Source: Citrobacter tructae (lineage in GTDB: Bacteria; Pseudomonadota; Gammaproteobacteria; Enterobacterales; Enterobacteriaceae). From it: a stretch of DNA of 64,000 bases. Where the stretch lies: assembly GCF_004684345.1 (NCBI RefSeq), contig NZ_CP038469.1, positions 2,170,001 through 2,234,000 on the forward strand, in the 5' to 3' direction. Within the stretch, counting starts at the first letter, position 1. The number at the start of each line of letters is the position of its first letter. Below, in pieces: positions 36,082 through 45,684 of this stretch. The position numbers and the translations under genes are program-made. The notes under the pieces are model-generated. The model was not told where the DNA came from. It saw only the letters and a list, made by a program, of their open reading frames with translations, and made no database searches.

Positions 36082-36110
36082 TGTCAGATGGCGGTTTGTG
36101 CCATCTGACA
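36082..36110. terminator. Hairpin between convergent yajR and yajQ
   Basis: TGTCAGATGGC, 7-base loop, GCCATCTGACA: a perfect 11-bp stem. No T-run on either side. The likely role is the shared 3' end of both genes. Confidence 0.65.
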
Positions 36111-36117
36111 TAACGAC

Positions 36118-36609
36118 TTAGTCGCGGAAGTTCTTAAACTGGAACGGCTGGCCGAGATCACCACCGCGAACCAACGCCATGACGGATTGCAGATCGTCAC
36201 GCGCCTTGCCGGTAACACGAATTTCTTCGCCCTGAATCTGCGCTTGCACCTTCAGTTTGCTGTCTTTAATCAGCTTGACGATTTTTTTCTGTACCGCGCT
36301 TTCAATGCCCTGCTTCAGTTTCGCTTCCACAAACCAGGTTTTCCCGCTGTGGGTGAACGTTTCCGGTACGTCCAACGACGTCCCTTCAATCCCACGCTTC
36401 AGCAGCTTGGCGCGCAAAATATCCAACAGCTGATTGACCTGAAAATCAGACTCGCTCAGCACCTTAATGGTCTTATTTGCTTCGTTCAGCTCAAAAGTGG
36501 CTTCAACGCCACGAAAATCAAAGCGTGACTCTACTTCACGGCTCGCATTATCGACCGCGTTACGCGCTTCCTGAAGATCAACTTCAGAGACAATATCGAA
36601 AGATGGCAT
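36118..36609 (-). CDS. yajQ: YajQ family nucleotide-binding protein
   Basis: A 163-residue protein of two ferredoxin-like domains. Orthologues bind nucleotides, and in Xanthomonas cyclic di-GMP; a host-factor role in phage phi6 transcription has been reported for E. coli YajQ. Conserved stretches: MPSFDIVSEVDLQEARNAV and LLKRGIEGTSLDVPE. The start at 36609 is the family start; the longer in-frame reading is unsupported. Confidence 0.96.
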   Translation of the reverse strand: MPSFDIVSEVDLQEARNAVDNASREVESRFDFRGVEATFELNEANKTIKVLSESDFQVNQLLDILRAKLLKRGIEGTSLDVPETFTHSGKTWFVEAKLKQGIESAVQKKIVKLIKDSKLKVQAQIQGEEIRVTGKARDDLQSVMALVRGGDLGQPFQFKNFRD

Positions 36610-36783
36610 CTTTTCCTCTCCCTTCGTTTTTGATGCGAAGCATAATACCTGCAAAGTTACTCAACAGACAGCGCTATACTAGGCTGTATCCCCTAATTGT
36701 ACGTGGCAAAGGTAGCAGCGAACAATAATGGGATGCAGACGATATGGATTAACACCTGGTGCTGTTGCAGGTGAGGAGGATGA

Positions 36784-37695
36784 ATGAGAATTACCGTACT
36801 GGGATGTGGAGCCTTAGGGCAGCTTTGGCTTACAGCGCTGTGTAAACATGGACATGAAGTTCAAGGGTGGCTACGCGTGCCACAACCTTATTGCAGCGTT
36901 AATTTGATTGACACGGATGGGTCGGTTTTTAATGAATACCTGACGGCAAACGACCCCGACTTTTTGGCAAAAAGCGATCTGTTGCTGGTGACGCTTAAAG
37001 CCTGGCAGGTTTCTGATGCGGTAAAAAGTCTGGCAACCATTCTGCCCAAAACCACCCCAATACTGTTAATTCACAATGGAATGGGCACTATTGATGAACT
37101 GCAAAGCATTGCGCAGCCACTTTTAATAGGTACCACCACGCATGCCGCACGCCGTGATGGCAACGTCATTATCCATGTGGCAAAAGGGACAACGCGTATT
37201 GGTCCGGCGCGTGAACAGGATGGTGATTTCAGCTATCTGGCTGAGATCCTGCAAGATGTGCTGCCGGACGTTGCCTGGCACGACAACATCCGCGCAGAAC
37301 TGTGGCGCAAACTGGCGGTCAATTGCGTCATTAACCCGCTTACCGCGCTGTGGAACTGCCAAAACGGTGAGCTACGCCAGCACCCTGAAAAAATAGCGCT
37401 AATCTGTCAGGAAGTCGCGGCGGTTATCGAACGCGAAGGCCACCACACATCAGTGGATGATTTACGCTATTATGTCGAGCAAGTGATTGACAGTACGGCG
37501 GAAAATATCTCATCGATGCTGCAAGACATTCGTGCCCTGCGCCATACCGAGATCGATTACATTACCGGCTATTTGTTAAAACGCGCCCGCGCGCACGGCA
37601 TCGCCGTCCCGGAAAATGCCCACCTGTTTGAAATGGTTAAGAGAAAGGAAAGTGAGTATGAGCGCTCAAGCACTGGTATGTCTCGCCCCTGGTAG
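36784..37695 (+). CDS. panE: 2-dehydropantoate 2-reductase (ketopantoate reductase)
   Basis: A 303-residue NADPH-dependent enzyme making pantoate for coenzyme A. The Rossmann motif is GCGALGQLW at residues 7-15. The catalytic Lys is in ELWRKLAVNCVINPLTAL, and the Glu lies in the C-terminal helical domain. AGGTGAGGAGG lies upstream of the ATG at 36784. Its 3' end overlaps yajL by 38 bp, so translation of the two is probably coupled. Confidence 0.97.
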   Translation: MRITVLGCGALGQLWLTALCKHGHEVQGWLRVPQPYCSVNLIDTDGSVFNEYLTANDPDFLAKSDLLLVTLKAWQVSDAVKSLATILPKTTPILLIHNGMGTIDELQSIAQPLLIGTTTHAARRDGNVIIHVAKGTTRIGPAREQDGDFSYLAEILQDVLPDVAWHDNIRAELWRKLAVNCVINPLTALWNCQNGELRQHPEKIALICQEVAAVIEREGHHTSVDDLRYYVEQVIDSTAENISSMLQDIRALRHTEIDYITGYLLKRARAHGIAVPENAHLFEMVKRKESEYERSSTGMSRPW

Positions 37696-38248
37696 TGAAG
37701 AGACCGAAGCGGTCACTACTATCGATCTACTGGTACGTGGAGGAATTAAGGTCACGACCGCCAGCGTAGCCAGCGATGGCAACCTGACAATTGTGTGCTC
37801 GCGCGGCGTAAAACTGCTGGCGGATGCGCCGTTGGTCGAAGTCGCTGATGGCGATTATGACATCATCATCCTGCCCGGCGGTATTAAAGGCGCGGAGTGT
37901 TTCCGTGACAGCCCACTGCTGGTTGAGACCGTAAAACAGTTTCACCGCTCTGGACGCATTGTCGCGGCAATTTGCGCCGCTGCCGCCACAGTGCTTGTCC
38001 CACATGATATTTTCCCCATCGGCAACATGACCGGTTTCCCGGCGCTGAAAGAGAAGATTCCAGCTGAACAGTGGCAGGATAAGCGCGTCGTGTGGGATCC
38101 GCGCGTTAACCTGTTAACCAGCCAGGGACCAGGCACCTCCATCGATTTTGGTTTAAAAATCATCGATCTCCTGGTGAGTCGCGAAAAAGCCCATGAGGTG
38201 GCATCACAACTGGTGATGGCTGCGGGAATTTATAACTACTACGAGTAA
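37658..38248 (+). CDS. yajL: DJ-1/PfpI-family protein YajL
   Basis: A 196-residue DJ-1 superfamily protein. The nucleophile elbow AAICAAAATVL places the reactive Cys at residue 106, with a conserved Glu near the N-terminus (SEETEAV). The E. coli protein has been described as an oxidative-stress chaperone and a protein/nucleotide deglycase; the deglycase role is debated. The start at 37658 has AAAGGAAAG upstream, within the panE reading frame. Confidence 0.95.
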   Translation: MSAQALVCLAPGSEETEAVTTIDLLVRGGIKVTTASVASDGNLTIVCSRGVKLLADAPLVEVADGDYDIIILPGGIKGAECFRDSPLLVETVKQFHRSGRIVAAICAAAATVLVPHDIFPIGNMTGFPALKEKIPAEQWQDKRVVWDPRVNLLTSQGPGTSIDFGLKIIDLLVSREKAHEVASQLVMAAGIYNYYE

Positions 38249-38277
38249 ATCTTCAGGCCACTCTCTGACAAGGAATT

Positions 38278-39363
38278 ATGATGAAAGGATATCTGAACGG
38301 AGTGGCTTTACTGCTCCTTTCCAGTTACGCGACAGCAGCCCAGCTTGAAATAAAGAACATTGAGTACCGTTATCCCAACAGCACTGAGATTCAGTATCGT
38401 GTGCCTTGGTTTACCTCAGCAGATAACCCGGCTGTCGCTAAACGCATTAACGATTATATTTTCGCAAGCTTCATCAATCAGCTACCGGGTAATAATCCGC
38501 AAACTACAGTGAATCAGTTTGCGAAATCAGAGATGAATCCCACTGCAAACCTTGACTACACGGTTGAGTATCGCGACACCAAGGTCCTGAGTCTGAACAT
38601 GTTTATCGAAGGTTGCGGGGCGTATTGCGAGTCGTACAATGTGCCGCTGAGCTTCGATTTAGACAACGGCGCGGCAATTACCCTCAACGACCTCTTTTCT
38701 CGCTCCACGATGGCCGAATTAAACACCCGCATCAGAAAAGATATCCGTGGCCAAATCGACGCCTTTGTTGATGCGCATAAATCGCAGACGCCGGAGCAAA
38801 TAAAAGACGAGAAAGGTGAAGATTTTAACTATGTAGAATTCTATGCATCGTGCGCAACCTACACCGACGGTTTGTACTACATCGATAAATTCTCACTGCA
38901 AAAAGACCATTTGGCGTTCCTGAACGGGCGCTGTAGCAACCACGCCAGCCGTGCACTCGACGAGTTGGGTGATTTCACAACAAAAATCCCAACCGCGGAA
39001 CTGCGCGATCAGCTCACACCGTACGGCCAGTATTTGGCTGCTGCGAAGAGTACAAAACCGGTTTCGCCAGCACCAGGCATTGACGGCAAGGTGATGTACG
39101 GCACGTTGGGAAAAAGCATGCGCATCGTGTTGAAGGTAGACTGCAAATACGGTGATTATTTTGAAGGGGCCTACTTTTACCAAAAATTTGGCGCACCGAT
39201 TGAATTAACTGGTAAGTGTGACACAGCTGACAATCAACATTATGAACTGAAGACGTCTGCCGCTGAACAAACGCAAGAAAAGATAACGCTGGATTTAAAA
39301 GACGGGGTTTATCAGGGCGTCTGGGAATCGAACGGGAAGACACTCCCCGTCCGTTTTGAATAG
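38278..39363 (+). CDS. Secreted DUF3298-like protein of unknown function
   Basis: A 361-residue exported protein not found between yajL and thiI in E. coli K-12. A 20-residue signal peptide ends SSYATAA; there is no lipobox. Residues about 25-250 resemble the PdaC/RsiV-type region (DUF4163 then DUF3298): IEYRYPNSTEIQYRVPWF, VLSLNMFIEGCGAYCES, FDLDNGAAITLNDLF. Cysteines at about 119, 123, 201 and 225 could form disulfides. The last 95 residues are a separate beta-rich module (KVMYGTLGKSMRIVL, GAYFYQKFGAPIELTGKC, GVYQGVWESNGKTLPVRF). RsiV binds lysozyme through DUF3298, so lysozyme or envelope sensing is one idea, not shown. GAAGGA-like ribosome site. Confidence 0.7.
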   Translation: MMKGYLNGVALLLLSSYATAAQLEIKNIEYRYPNSTEIQYRVPWFTSADNPAVAKRINDYIFASFINQLPGNNPQTTVNQFAKSEMNPTANLDYTVEYRDTKVLSLNMFIEGCGAYCESYNVPLSFDLDNGAAITLNDLFSRSTMAELNTRIRKDIRGQIDAFVDAHKSQTPEQIKDEKGEDFNYVEFYASCATYTDGLYYIDKFSLQKDHLAFLNGRCSNHASRALDELGDFTTKIPTAELRDQLTPYGQYLAAAKSTKPVSPAPGIDGKVMYGTLGKSMRIVLKVDCKYGDYFEGAYFYQKFGAPIELTGKCDTADNQHYELKTSAAEQTQEKITLDLKDGVYQGVWESNGKTLPVRFE

Positions 39364-39370
39364 TCATCTA

Positions 39371-39398
39371 TGCCCGGTAAACAACGCGTCACCGGGCA
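39371..39398. terminator. Hairpin between the DUF3298-like gene and thiI
   Basis: TGCCCGGT, 12-base loop, ACCGGGCA: a perfect 8-bp stem between convergent genes. No T-run. Confidence 0.5.
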
Positions 39399-39410
39399 AC
39401 CCTCGAACGA

Positions 39411-40859
39411 CTACGGACGATACACCTTCACGTTTTCGAAGCCCTGCTCGCGCAGATAGAGCGCCTGCAGACGACTCATCACGCCACGTTCACACCACAG
39501 CAACCAGGTTTTATTCTGGTCCAGATCGCCGAATTTGGTGCTCAGCTTGTAGAACGGCAGAGAAACCACGTCCACACCTTCCACTTTCAGCGGTTTGTCA
39601 TCCTGTTCATCGACAGAGCGAATATCCAGAATCACATCGTTCGGGCCAAAACCACTTACGGTTTCCACTTCCACCACAGTCTGCTGCGTCTGTTGGGCGA
39701 TATCACGAATATCGATATTGTTCGCTTCTTCGACCACTTTATCGAGGATTGAGAAATCGAAGTTTTGTTCTTCGGCTTCAATCTTCGCTTTAATCGCTTT
39801 CACCGTCGGGCTTTTTGAAATCACGCCGCAGTACTCCGGCATGGTACGGGCAAAGTCTTCGGTACCGATTTCACGAGCCAGATCAATGATGTGCTCTTTG
39901 TCGTGCGAGATCAGCGGGCGCAGGATCAGGGTATCAGAAACGTTATCGATCAAACGCAGGTTGGTCAGTGTCTGGCTGGAGACCTGGCCCAGCGCTTCAC
40001 CGGTTACCAGCGCCTGTACACCGTAGCGCTCAGCAACTTTCGACGCCGCGCGAACCATCATGCGCTTAAGGACAACGCCCATCTGCCCGTCGTCAACTTT
40101 CTCGAGGATCTCACCCACCACCGGTTCAAAGTTGATGGCGACAAAACGCACGCGATGCGAACTCCCGAAGCGGTTCCACAAGTAATGCGCCACCTGACGA
40201 ACGCCGATTTCATGCGCAGCACCGCCGAGGTTAAAGAAGCAGTAATGTACACGGCAGCCGCGACGCATCAGCATATAGCTGGAAACGCCGGAGTCAAAAC
40301 CACCGGAAATCAATGACAACACGTCTTCCTGCGTGCCAATCGGGTAGCCGCCAATACCTTCGTAGCGGCCTTTCACCAGCAGCAACCGGTCGTTTTCGAT
40401 TTCAAGATTGACGGTCACATCTGGCTTCGTCAGCTTCACGCGCGCAGATTCAATATGTTGATTCAGCCCACCGCCAACATAACGTTCCACCTCAATGGAG
40501 CTAAACTCATGCTTACCGCGACGCTTAACGCGCACGCAGAAGGTTTTGCCTTCCAGCTGATCGCGATACTGCACCAGCGCTTTCTCGAAGATATCGTGCA
40601 TATCGGTAAACGGCACGTCTTCTACTTCGAGAATATGGTGGATCCCCGGAATACGGGTCAGCGCGTCACGAATATCCAGACGCTGGGTTTCATCTTTAGC
40701 GCGAACCTCAACGTGATCCCAGTGACGGACAACGGCAAGGTCTTCATCATAGTGCTTTAAAACGTTACGGATGTTCCCTGTCAGAATTTTTATAAAGCGC
40801 AAACGCACAGATTGGCTTTTGATGGTGATTTCTGGGAACAATTTAATGATAAACTTCAT
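39411..40859 (-). CDS. thiI: tRNA 4-thiouridine sulfurtransferase ThiI
   Basis: A 482-residue enzyme for s4U8 in tRNA and sulfur supply for the thiazole of thiamin. Order: ferredoxin-like domain and THUMP domain (1-165), PP-loop ATPase with SGGFDSGVSSYM, and a C-terminal rhodanese domain with the persulfide Cys in WLLWCERGVMS (Cys456). Full length, as in E. coli. Convergent to the DUF3298-like gene, divergent from xseB. Confidence 0.97.
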   Translation of the reverse strand: MKFIIKLFPEITIKSQSVRLRFIKILTGNIRNVLKHYDEDLAVVRHWDHVEVRAKDETQRLDIRDALTRIPGIHHILEVEDVPFTDMHDIFEKALVQYRDQLEGKTFCVRVKRRGKHEFSSIEVERYVGGGLNQHIESARVKLTKPDVTVNLEIENDRLLLVKGRYEGIGGYPIGTQEDVLSLISGGFDSGVSSYMLMRRGCRVHYCFFNLGGAAHEIGVRQVAHYLWNRFGSSHRVRFVAINFEPVVGEILEKVDDGQMGVVLKRMMVRAASKVAERYGVQALVTGEALGQVSSQTLTNLRLIDNVSDTLILRPLISHDKEHIIDLAREIGTEDFARTMPEYCGVISKSPTVKAIKAKIEAEEQNFDFSILDKVVEEANNIDIRDIAQQTQQTVVEVETVSGFGPNDVILDIRSVDEQDDKPLKVEGVDVVSLPFYKLSTKFGDLDQNKTWLLWCERGVMSRLQALYLREQGFENVKVYRP

Positions 40860-41055
40860 GGCGGCAATGGTTCTTAGGCAAGTCTGAACGACTTGTAATG
40901 GAAAAAAATACAGCAGCCCATACCCGCGACTGCATCCAGGCGCGCAAGTATATCACCATCACACGGCTACTGTGCACATTGCGCGTTATTTGCTTATCAG
41001 TGCGAGTCCGTTACCATAGTCTTGTGCTGCCAATACAGAGAGTCAGACATTCATT

Positions 41056-41298
41056 ATGCCGAAGAAAAATGAAGCGCCCGCCAGCTTTGAAACAGCGCTG
41101 AGCGAGCTGGAACAGATTGTTACCCGTCTGGAAAGCGGCGACCTGCCGCTTGAAGAAGCGTTAAACGAGTTCGAACGTGGCGTACAGTTAGCACGTCAGG
41201 GACAGGTCAAATTGCAGCAGGCTGAACAGCGCGTACAAATCCTGCTGTCAGATACTGAAGATGCCACCCTCACGCCTTTTACACCGGATAATGAGTAA
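41056..41298 (+). CDS. xseB: Exodeoxyribonuclease VII small subunit
   Basis: An 80-residue subunit, mainly a helical hairpin (FETALSELEQIVTRLESGDL, FERGVQLARQGQVKLQQAE) that packs on XseA. The complex degrades single-stranded DNA to oligonucleotides. Its TAA is immediately followed by the ispA ATG, so xseB-ispA-dxs is tightly coupled. Confidence 0.97.
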   Translation: MPKKNEAPASFETALSELEQIVTRLESGDLPLEEALNEFERGVQLARQGQVKLQQAEQRVQILLSDTEDATLTPFTPDNE

Positions 41299-42198
41299 AT
41301 GGATTTTACGCAGCAGCTGCAGGCTTGCGTTGAGCAGGCCAACCAGGCACTGAGCCGTTTTATCACGCCATTGCCCTTTCAGAACACTCCCGTGGTCGAG
41401 ACCATGCAGTATGGCGCATTATTAGGCGGTAAACGTCTGCGCCCGTTCCTGGTTTACGCAACAGGCCAGATGTTTGGCGTCAGCCTGAGCACGCTCGACG
41501 CTCCCGCCGCTGCGGTTGAGTGCATCCATGCCTATTCGCTGATGCACGATGATTTACCCGCGATGGACGATGATGACCTGCGACGCGGTCTGCCGACCTG
41601 CCACGTTAAGTTTGGCGAGGCAAACGCGATCCTGGCCGGCGATGCGCTGCAAACGCTGGCGTTTTCCATTATCAGCGACGCCCCGATGCCCGAAGTTTCT
41701 GACCGAGACCGCATCGCGATGATCTCTGAACTGGCCCAGGCCAGCGGTATTGCCGGTATGTGCGGCGGCCAGGCGCTGGATCTGGCAGCTGAAGGTCATC
41801 AGGTAGAGCTGGAGGCGCTGGAACGTATTCATCGTCATAAAACCGGGGCATTGATTCGTGCTGCCGTTCGTCTGGGTGCGTTAAGCGCGGGTGATAAAGG
41901 GCGAGAATGCCTGGCAATACTCGATAAATACGCAGAAAGCATCGGTCTGGCGTTCCAGGTTCAGGATGACATCCTGGATGTGGTAGGCGATACTGCAACA
42001 TTGGGTAAACGTCAGGGTGCTGACCAGCAGCTTGGCAAAAGTACCTATCCTGCACTTCTGGGTCTTGAGCAAGCCCGGAATAAAGCCCGGGATTTAATCG
42101 AAGATGCCCGCCAGTCGCTAAGTCTGCTGGCCGCACAGTCACTCGATACCTCGGCACTGGAAGCGCTAGCGGACTACATAATCCAGCGTGATAAATAA
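41299..42198 (+). CDS. ispA: Farnesyl diphosphate synthase
   Basis: A 299-residue trans-prenyltransferase that makes geranyl- and farnesyl-PP from IPP and DMAPP. First Asp-rich motif DDLPAMDDDDLRRG and second DDILDVVGD are clear. GALLGGKRLRPFL binds IPP. It is between xseB and dxs, linking precursor supply and chain elongation in one operon. Confidence 0.98.
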   Translation: MDFTQQLQACVEQANQALSRFITPLPFQNTPVVETMQYGALLGGKRLRPFLVYATGQMFGVSLSTLDAPAAAVECIHAYSLMHDDLPAMDDDDLRRGLPTCHVKFGEANAILAGDALQTLAFSIISDAPMPEVSDRDRIAMISELAQASGIAGMCGGQALDLAAEGHQVELEALERIHRHKTGALIRAAVRLGALSAGDKGRECLAILDKYAESIGLAFQVQDDILDVVGDTATLGKRQGADQQLGKSTYPALLGLEQARNKARDLIEDARQSLSLLAAQSLDTSALEALADYIIQRDK

Positions 42199-42222
42199 AC
42201 CAACATATCCCATGAGCTTGCG

Positions 42223-44085
42223 ATGAGTTTTGATATAGCCAAATACCCGACCCTGGCGCTGGTCGACTCCACTCAGGAGTTACGCCTGCTGCCAAAAGAG
42301 AGCCTGCCAAAGCTTTGCGACGAACTGCGCCGCTATTTGCTCGACAGCGTGAGCCGTTCCAGCGGGCATTTCGCCTCTGGTCTGGGCACGGTGGAACTCA
42401 CCGTCGCGCTGCACTACGTCTACAATACCCCGTTTGACCAGTTAATCTGGGATGTGGGACATCAGGCTTATCCGCACAAAATCCTGACTGGTCGCCGCGA
42501 TAAAATCGGCACCATCCGTCAGAAAGGTGGCCTGCATCCGTTCCCTTGGCGCGGAGAGAGTGAGTATGACGTACTAAGCGTCGGACACTCCTCGACCTCC
42601 ATCAGCGCTGGAATCGGCATTGCGGTTGCTGCCGAGAAAGAAGGCAAAGAACGTCGTACTGTCTGCGTGATTGGCGACGGTGCCATCACCGCTGGCATGG
42701 CGTTTGAAGCCATGAACCACGCGGGCGATATTAAACCCGACATGCTGGTTATTCTGAACGACAACGAAATGTCGATTTCAGAAAACGTCGGCGCGCTGAA
42801 CAACCACCTGGCGCAATTGCTCTCCGGCAAGCTCTATTCATCCCTGCGTGAAGGCGGGAAAAAAGTGTTCTCCGGCGTACCACCGATTAAAGAACTGCTC
42901 AAACGCACCGAAGAACACATTAAAGGCATGGTCGTGCCGGGCACGCTGTTTGAAGAACTGGGCTTTAACTACATCGGCCCGGTAGACGGTCACGACGTGC
43001 TGGGGCTTATCACCACGCTTAAGAACATGCGTGATCTGAAAGGCCCGCAGTTCCTGCACATCATGACCAAAAAAGGTCGTGGCTACGAGCCAGCGGAAAA
43101 AGACCCGATCACATTCCACGCGGTACCAAAATTCGATCCGTCCAGCGGATGTCTACCGAAAAGCAGCGGCGGCCTGCCGAGCTACTCAAAAATCTTCGGT
43201 GACTGGCTGTGTGAGACCGCCGCGAAAGACAACAAGCTGATGGCGATCACCCCGGCAATGCGCGAAGGTTCCGGTATGGTGGAGTTCTCACGTAAGTTCC
43301 CGGACCGCTACTTCGACGTGGCGATTGCCGAGCAGCATGCAGTGACTTTTGCTGCCGGTCTGGCAATTGGCGGCTATAAGCCGGTCGTTGCCATTTATTC
43401 TACCTTCCTGCAACGCGCCTACGATCAGGTGTTGCATGATGTCGCCATCCAGAAACTGCCGGTACTGTTCGCCGTGGATCGGGCGGGGATAGTTGGCGCA
43501 GATGGACAAACCCATCAGGGAGCATTCGATCTCTCTTTCCTGCGCTGCATCCCGGAAATGGTCATTATGACCCCGAGCGATGAAAACGAATGCCGCCAGA
43601 TGCTGTTTACCGGCTATCACTACAACAACGGTCCAACGGTCGTGCGCTATCCGCGTGGTAACGCGGTGGGCGTAGAGCTGACACCGCTGGAACAGCTGCC
43701 AATCGGTAAAGGTATCGTAAAGCGTCACGGGGAAAAAGTGGCAATTCTCAACTTCGGCACTCTGATGCCGGAAGCCGCTCAGGTCGCAGAATCGCTGAAC
43801 GCCACGCTGGTCGATATGCGCTTTGTGAAACCGCTGGATGAAAAGTTGATCCTGGAAATGGCAGCCCAACACGAGGTGCTGGTTACTATTGAAGAGAACG
43901 CCATTATGGGCGGTGCAGGCAGTGGTGTAAACGAAGTGCTGATGGCACACCGTAAACCCGTTCCGGTACTGAACATTGGCCTGCCTGATTTCTTTATTCC
44001 GCAGGGGACTCAGGACGAAGCTCGCGCCGATCTGGGTCTTGATGCTGCAGGTATAGAGGCCAAAATCAAGGCCTGGCTGGCATAA
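42223..44085 (+). CDS. dxs: 1-deoxy-D-xylulose-5-phosphate synthase
   Basis: A 620-residue thiamin diphosphate enzyme for the first step of the MEP isoprenoid pathway: pyruvate + glyceraldehyde 3-phosphate to DXP. The TPP motif GDGAITAGMAFEAMNHAGDIKP..N (about 151-180) and the transketolase Glu in VAIAEQHAVTFAAGLA are visible. It is 24 bp after ispA. TPP links it to thiI and thiL in the same window, though not by co-transcription. Confidence 0.98.
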   Translation: MSFDIAKYPTLALVDSTQELRLLPKESLPKLCDELRRYLLDSVSRSSGHFASGLGTVELTVALHYVYNTPFDQLIWDVGHQAYPHKILTGRRDKIGTIRQKGGLHPFPWRGESEYDVLSVGHSSTSISAGIGIAVAAEKEGKERRTVCVIGDGAITAGMAFEAMNHAGDIKPDMLVILNDNEMSISENVGALNNHLAQLLSGKLYSSLREGGKKVFSGVPPIKELLKRTEEHIKGMVVPGTLFEELGFNYIGPVDGHDVLGLITTLKNMRDLKGPQFLHIMTKKGRGYEPAEKDPITFHAVPKFDPSSGCLPKSSGGLPSYSKIFGDWLCETAAKDNKLMAITPAMREGSGMVEFSRKFPDRYFDVAIAEQHAVTFAAGLAIGGYKPVVAIYSTFLQRAYDQVLHDVAIQKLPVLFAVDRAGIVGADGQTHQGAFDLSFLRCIPEMVIMTPSDENECRQMLFTGYHYNNGPTVVRYPRGNAVGVELTPLEQLPIGKGIVKRHGEKVAILNFGTLMPEAAQVAESLNATLVDMRFVKPLDEKLILEMAAQHEVLVTIEENAIMGGAGSGVNEVLMAHRKPVPVLNIGLPDFFIPQGTQDEARADLGLDAAGIEAKIKAWLA

Positions 44086-44141
44086 TCCCCTACCCGCTCC
44101 TGCTATGCTTAATTAATCACGAGCTAAGCAGGAGTGGATTG

Positions 44142-45116
44142 ATGAAATACAACACATTAGGAAAAACCGACCTACGGGTCTCCCGCCTTTGCCTGGGTTG
44201 CATGACGTTTGGCGAGCCCAATCGCGGCAACCACGCCTGGACACTACCTGAAGAAAGCAGTCGCCCGATAATCAAACACGCCCTGGAAGGCGGCATTAAC
44301 TTTTTCGATACCGCCAACAGCTACTCCGCTGGCAGCAGTGAAGAAATTGTCGGCCGTGCGCTGCGTGATTTCGCCCGCCGTGAAGATATCGTGGTCGCCA
44401 CGAAAGTGTTTCACCAGGTTGATGATTTAGCTGAAGGATTATCCCGCGCGCAAATCCTGCGCTCGATCGACGACAGCCTCAGACGCCTGGGTATGGACTA
44501 TGTGGACATCCTGCAAATTCACCGTTGGGATTACAACACGCCGATTGAAGAAACACTGGAAGCCCTCAACGACGTAGTAAAAGCCGGTAAAGCGCGCTAT
44601 ATCGGTGCCTCATCGATGCACGCCTCGCAGTTTGCAGAGGCGCTGGCCTTACAGAAGCAACACGGCTGGGCGCAGTTCGTCAGCATGCAGGATCACTACA
44701 ACCTTATCTATCGCGAAGAAGAACGCGAAATGCTGCCGCTTTGCTATCAGGAAGGCGTGGCTGTGATCCCATGGAGTCCGCTAGCGCGTGGTCGCCTGAC
44801 ACGCCCCTGGGGAGAAACAACAGCACGTCTGGTATCCGATGAAGTCGGTAAAAATTTGTACAGTGAGAGCGATGAAAACGACGCGCAAATCGCCGCACGG
44901 CTGACCGGCGTCAGTGAAGAACTGGGCGTAACGCGTGCGCAGGTGGCGCTGGCATGGCTGCTGAGCAAACCCAGCGTGGCTGCACCGATTATCGGCACAT
45001 CGCGCGAGGAACAGCTTGATGAGTTGCTCAATGCGGTGGATTTAACACTGAAGCCGGAGCAGATTGCAGAGCTGGAAACACCATACAAACAGCATCCGGT
45101 AGTGGGATTTAAATAA
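44142..45116 (+). CDS. yajO: Aldo/keto reductase YajO
   Basis: A 324-residue NADPH-dependent aldo/keto reductase of the TIM-barrel fold. Catalytic Asp/Tyr in FFDTANSYS, Lys in VVATKVF, and His in LQIHRWD are present. In E. coli it is reported to affect xylulose/DXP-related metabolism and methylglyoxal reduction. The ATG at 44142 is preferred to a TTG one codon earlier; GGAG upstream. It is 56 bp from dxs and probably co-transcribed. Confidence 0.95.
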   Translation: MKYNTLGKTDLRVSRLCLGCMTFGEPNRGNHAWTLPEESSRPIIKHALEGGINFFDTANSYSAGSSEEIVGRALRDFARREDIVVATKVFHQVDDLAEGLSRAQILRSIDDSLRRLGMDYVDILQIHRWDYNTPIEETLEALNDVVKAGKARYIGASSMHASQFAEALALQKQHGWAQFVSMQDHYNLIYREEEREMLPLCYQEGVAVIPWSPLARGRLTRPWGETTARLVSDEVGKNLYSESDENDAQIAARLTGVSEELGVTRAQVALAWLLSKPSVAAPIIGTSREEQLDELLNAVDLTLKPEQIAELETPYKQHPVVGFK

Positions 45117-45126
45117 GTCTCGGTTG

Positions 45127-45157
45127 GCCGGATAAGGCGATTACGCCACCATCCGGC
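45127..45157. repeat. REP element between yajO and pgpA
   Basis: GCCGGATAAGGCGATTACGCCACCATCCGGC, the classic REP form, between convergent genes. Confidence 0.85.
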
Positions 45158-45165
45158 AAACCCAA

Positions 45166-45684
45166 TTAAATAATCCCTACCGGCCAGTGATGGCCGATAA
45201 AATACAGGATCCCGGCAGAAAGTATCCCGGCCACAATATCGTCGATCATGATCCCCGTACCGCCATGCACGTTACGATCGAACCAACGAATCGGCCACGG
45301 TTTCCACATATCCAGAATACGGAAAATCAAAAACCCGGCGGCAACCCACTGCCAGTCGTTAGTCGGTAGCGCCATCAGGGTTATCCACATCCCGACAAAC
45401 TCGTCCCAGACAATACTACCGTGGTCGTGTACGCCCATATCTTTCGCCGTTTGATGGCACAGATAAACGCCGATACAGATAGACAGCATGACCGCCAGCG
45501 AATACAGCTGCCACGGCAAAAACGTCATTAAATACCAAAAAGGGATCGCCGCCAGCGATCCCATCGTGCCTGGAACAATTGGGCTCAGCCCGCTGCCGAA
45601 TCCGGTGGCCAACAAGTGCCACGGATTGCGCATACTCAAGCGGCTTTTGGCGACATCTTTTTTAAGGCGCGGCAAAATGGTCAT
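45166..45684 (-). CDS. pgpA: Phosphatidylglycerophosphatase A
   Basis: A 172-residue inner-membrane phosphatase that makes phosphatidylglycerol from its phosphate. Motifs include GSGLSPIVPGTMGSLAA, IVWDEFVGMW and MIDDIVAG, with acidic residues for metal binding, and four membrane segments. The start at 45684 overlaps the thiL end by 23 bp. Last gene of the nrdR-ribD-ribE-nusB-thiL-pgpA series. Confidence 0.96.
   Translation of the reverse strand: MTILPRLKKDVAKSRLSMRNPWHLLATGFGSGLSPIVPGTMGSLAAIPFWYLMTFLPWQLYSLAVMLSICIGVYLCHQTAKDMGVHDHGSIVWDEFVGMWITLMALPTNDWQWVAAGFLIFRILDMWKPWPIRWFDRNVHGGTGIMIDDIVAGILSAGILYFIGHHWPVGII

Noticed and set aside
43288..43950. A 220-codon minus-strand frame opposite dxs.
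   Set aside because: Antisense of the conserved transketolase region; no independent evidence.
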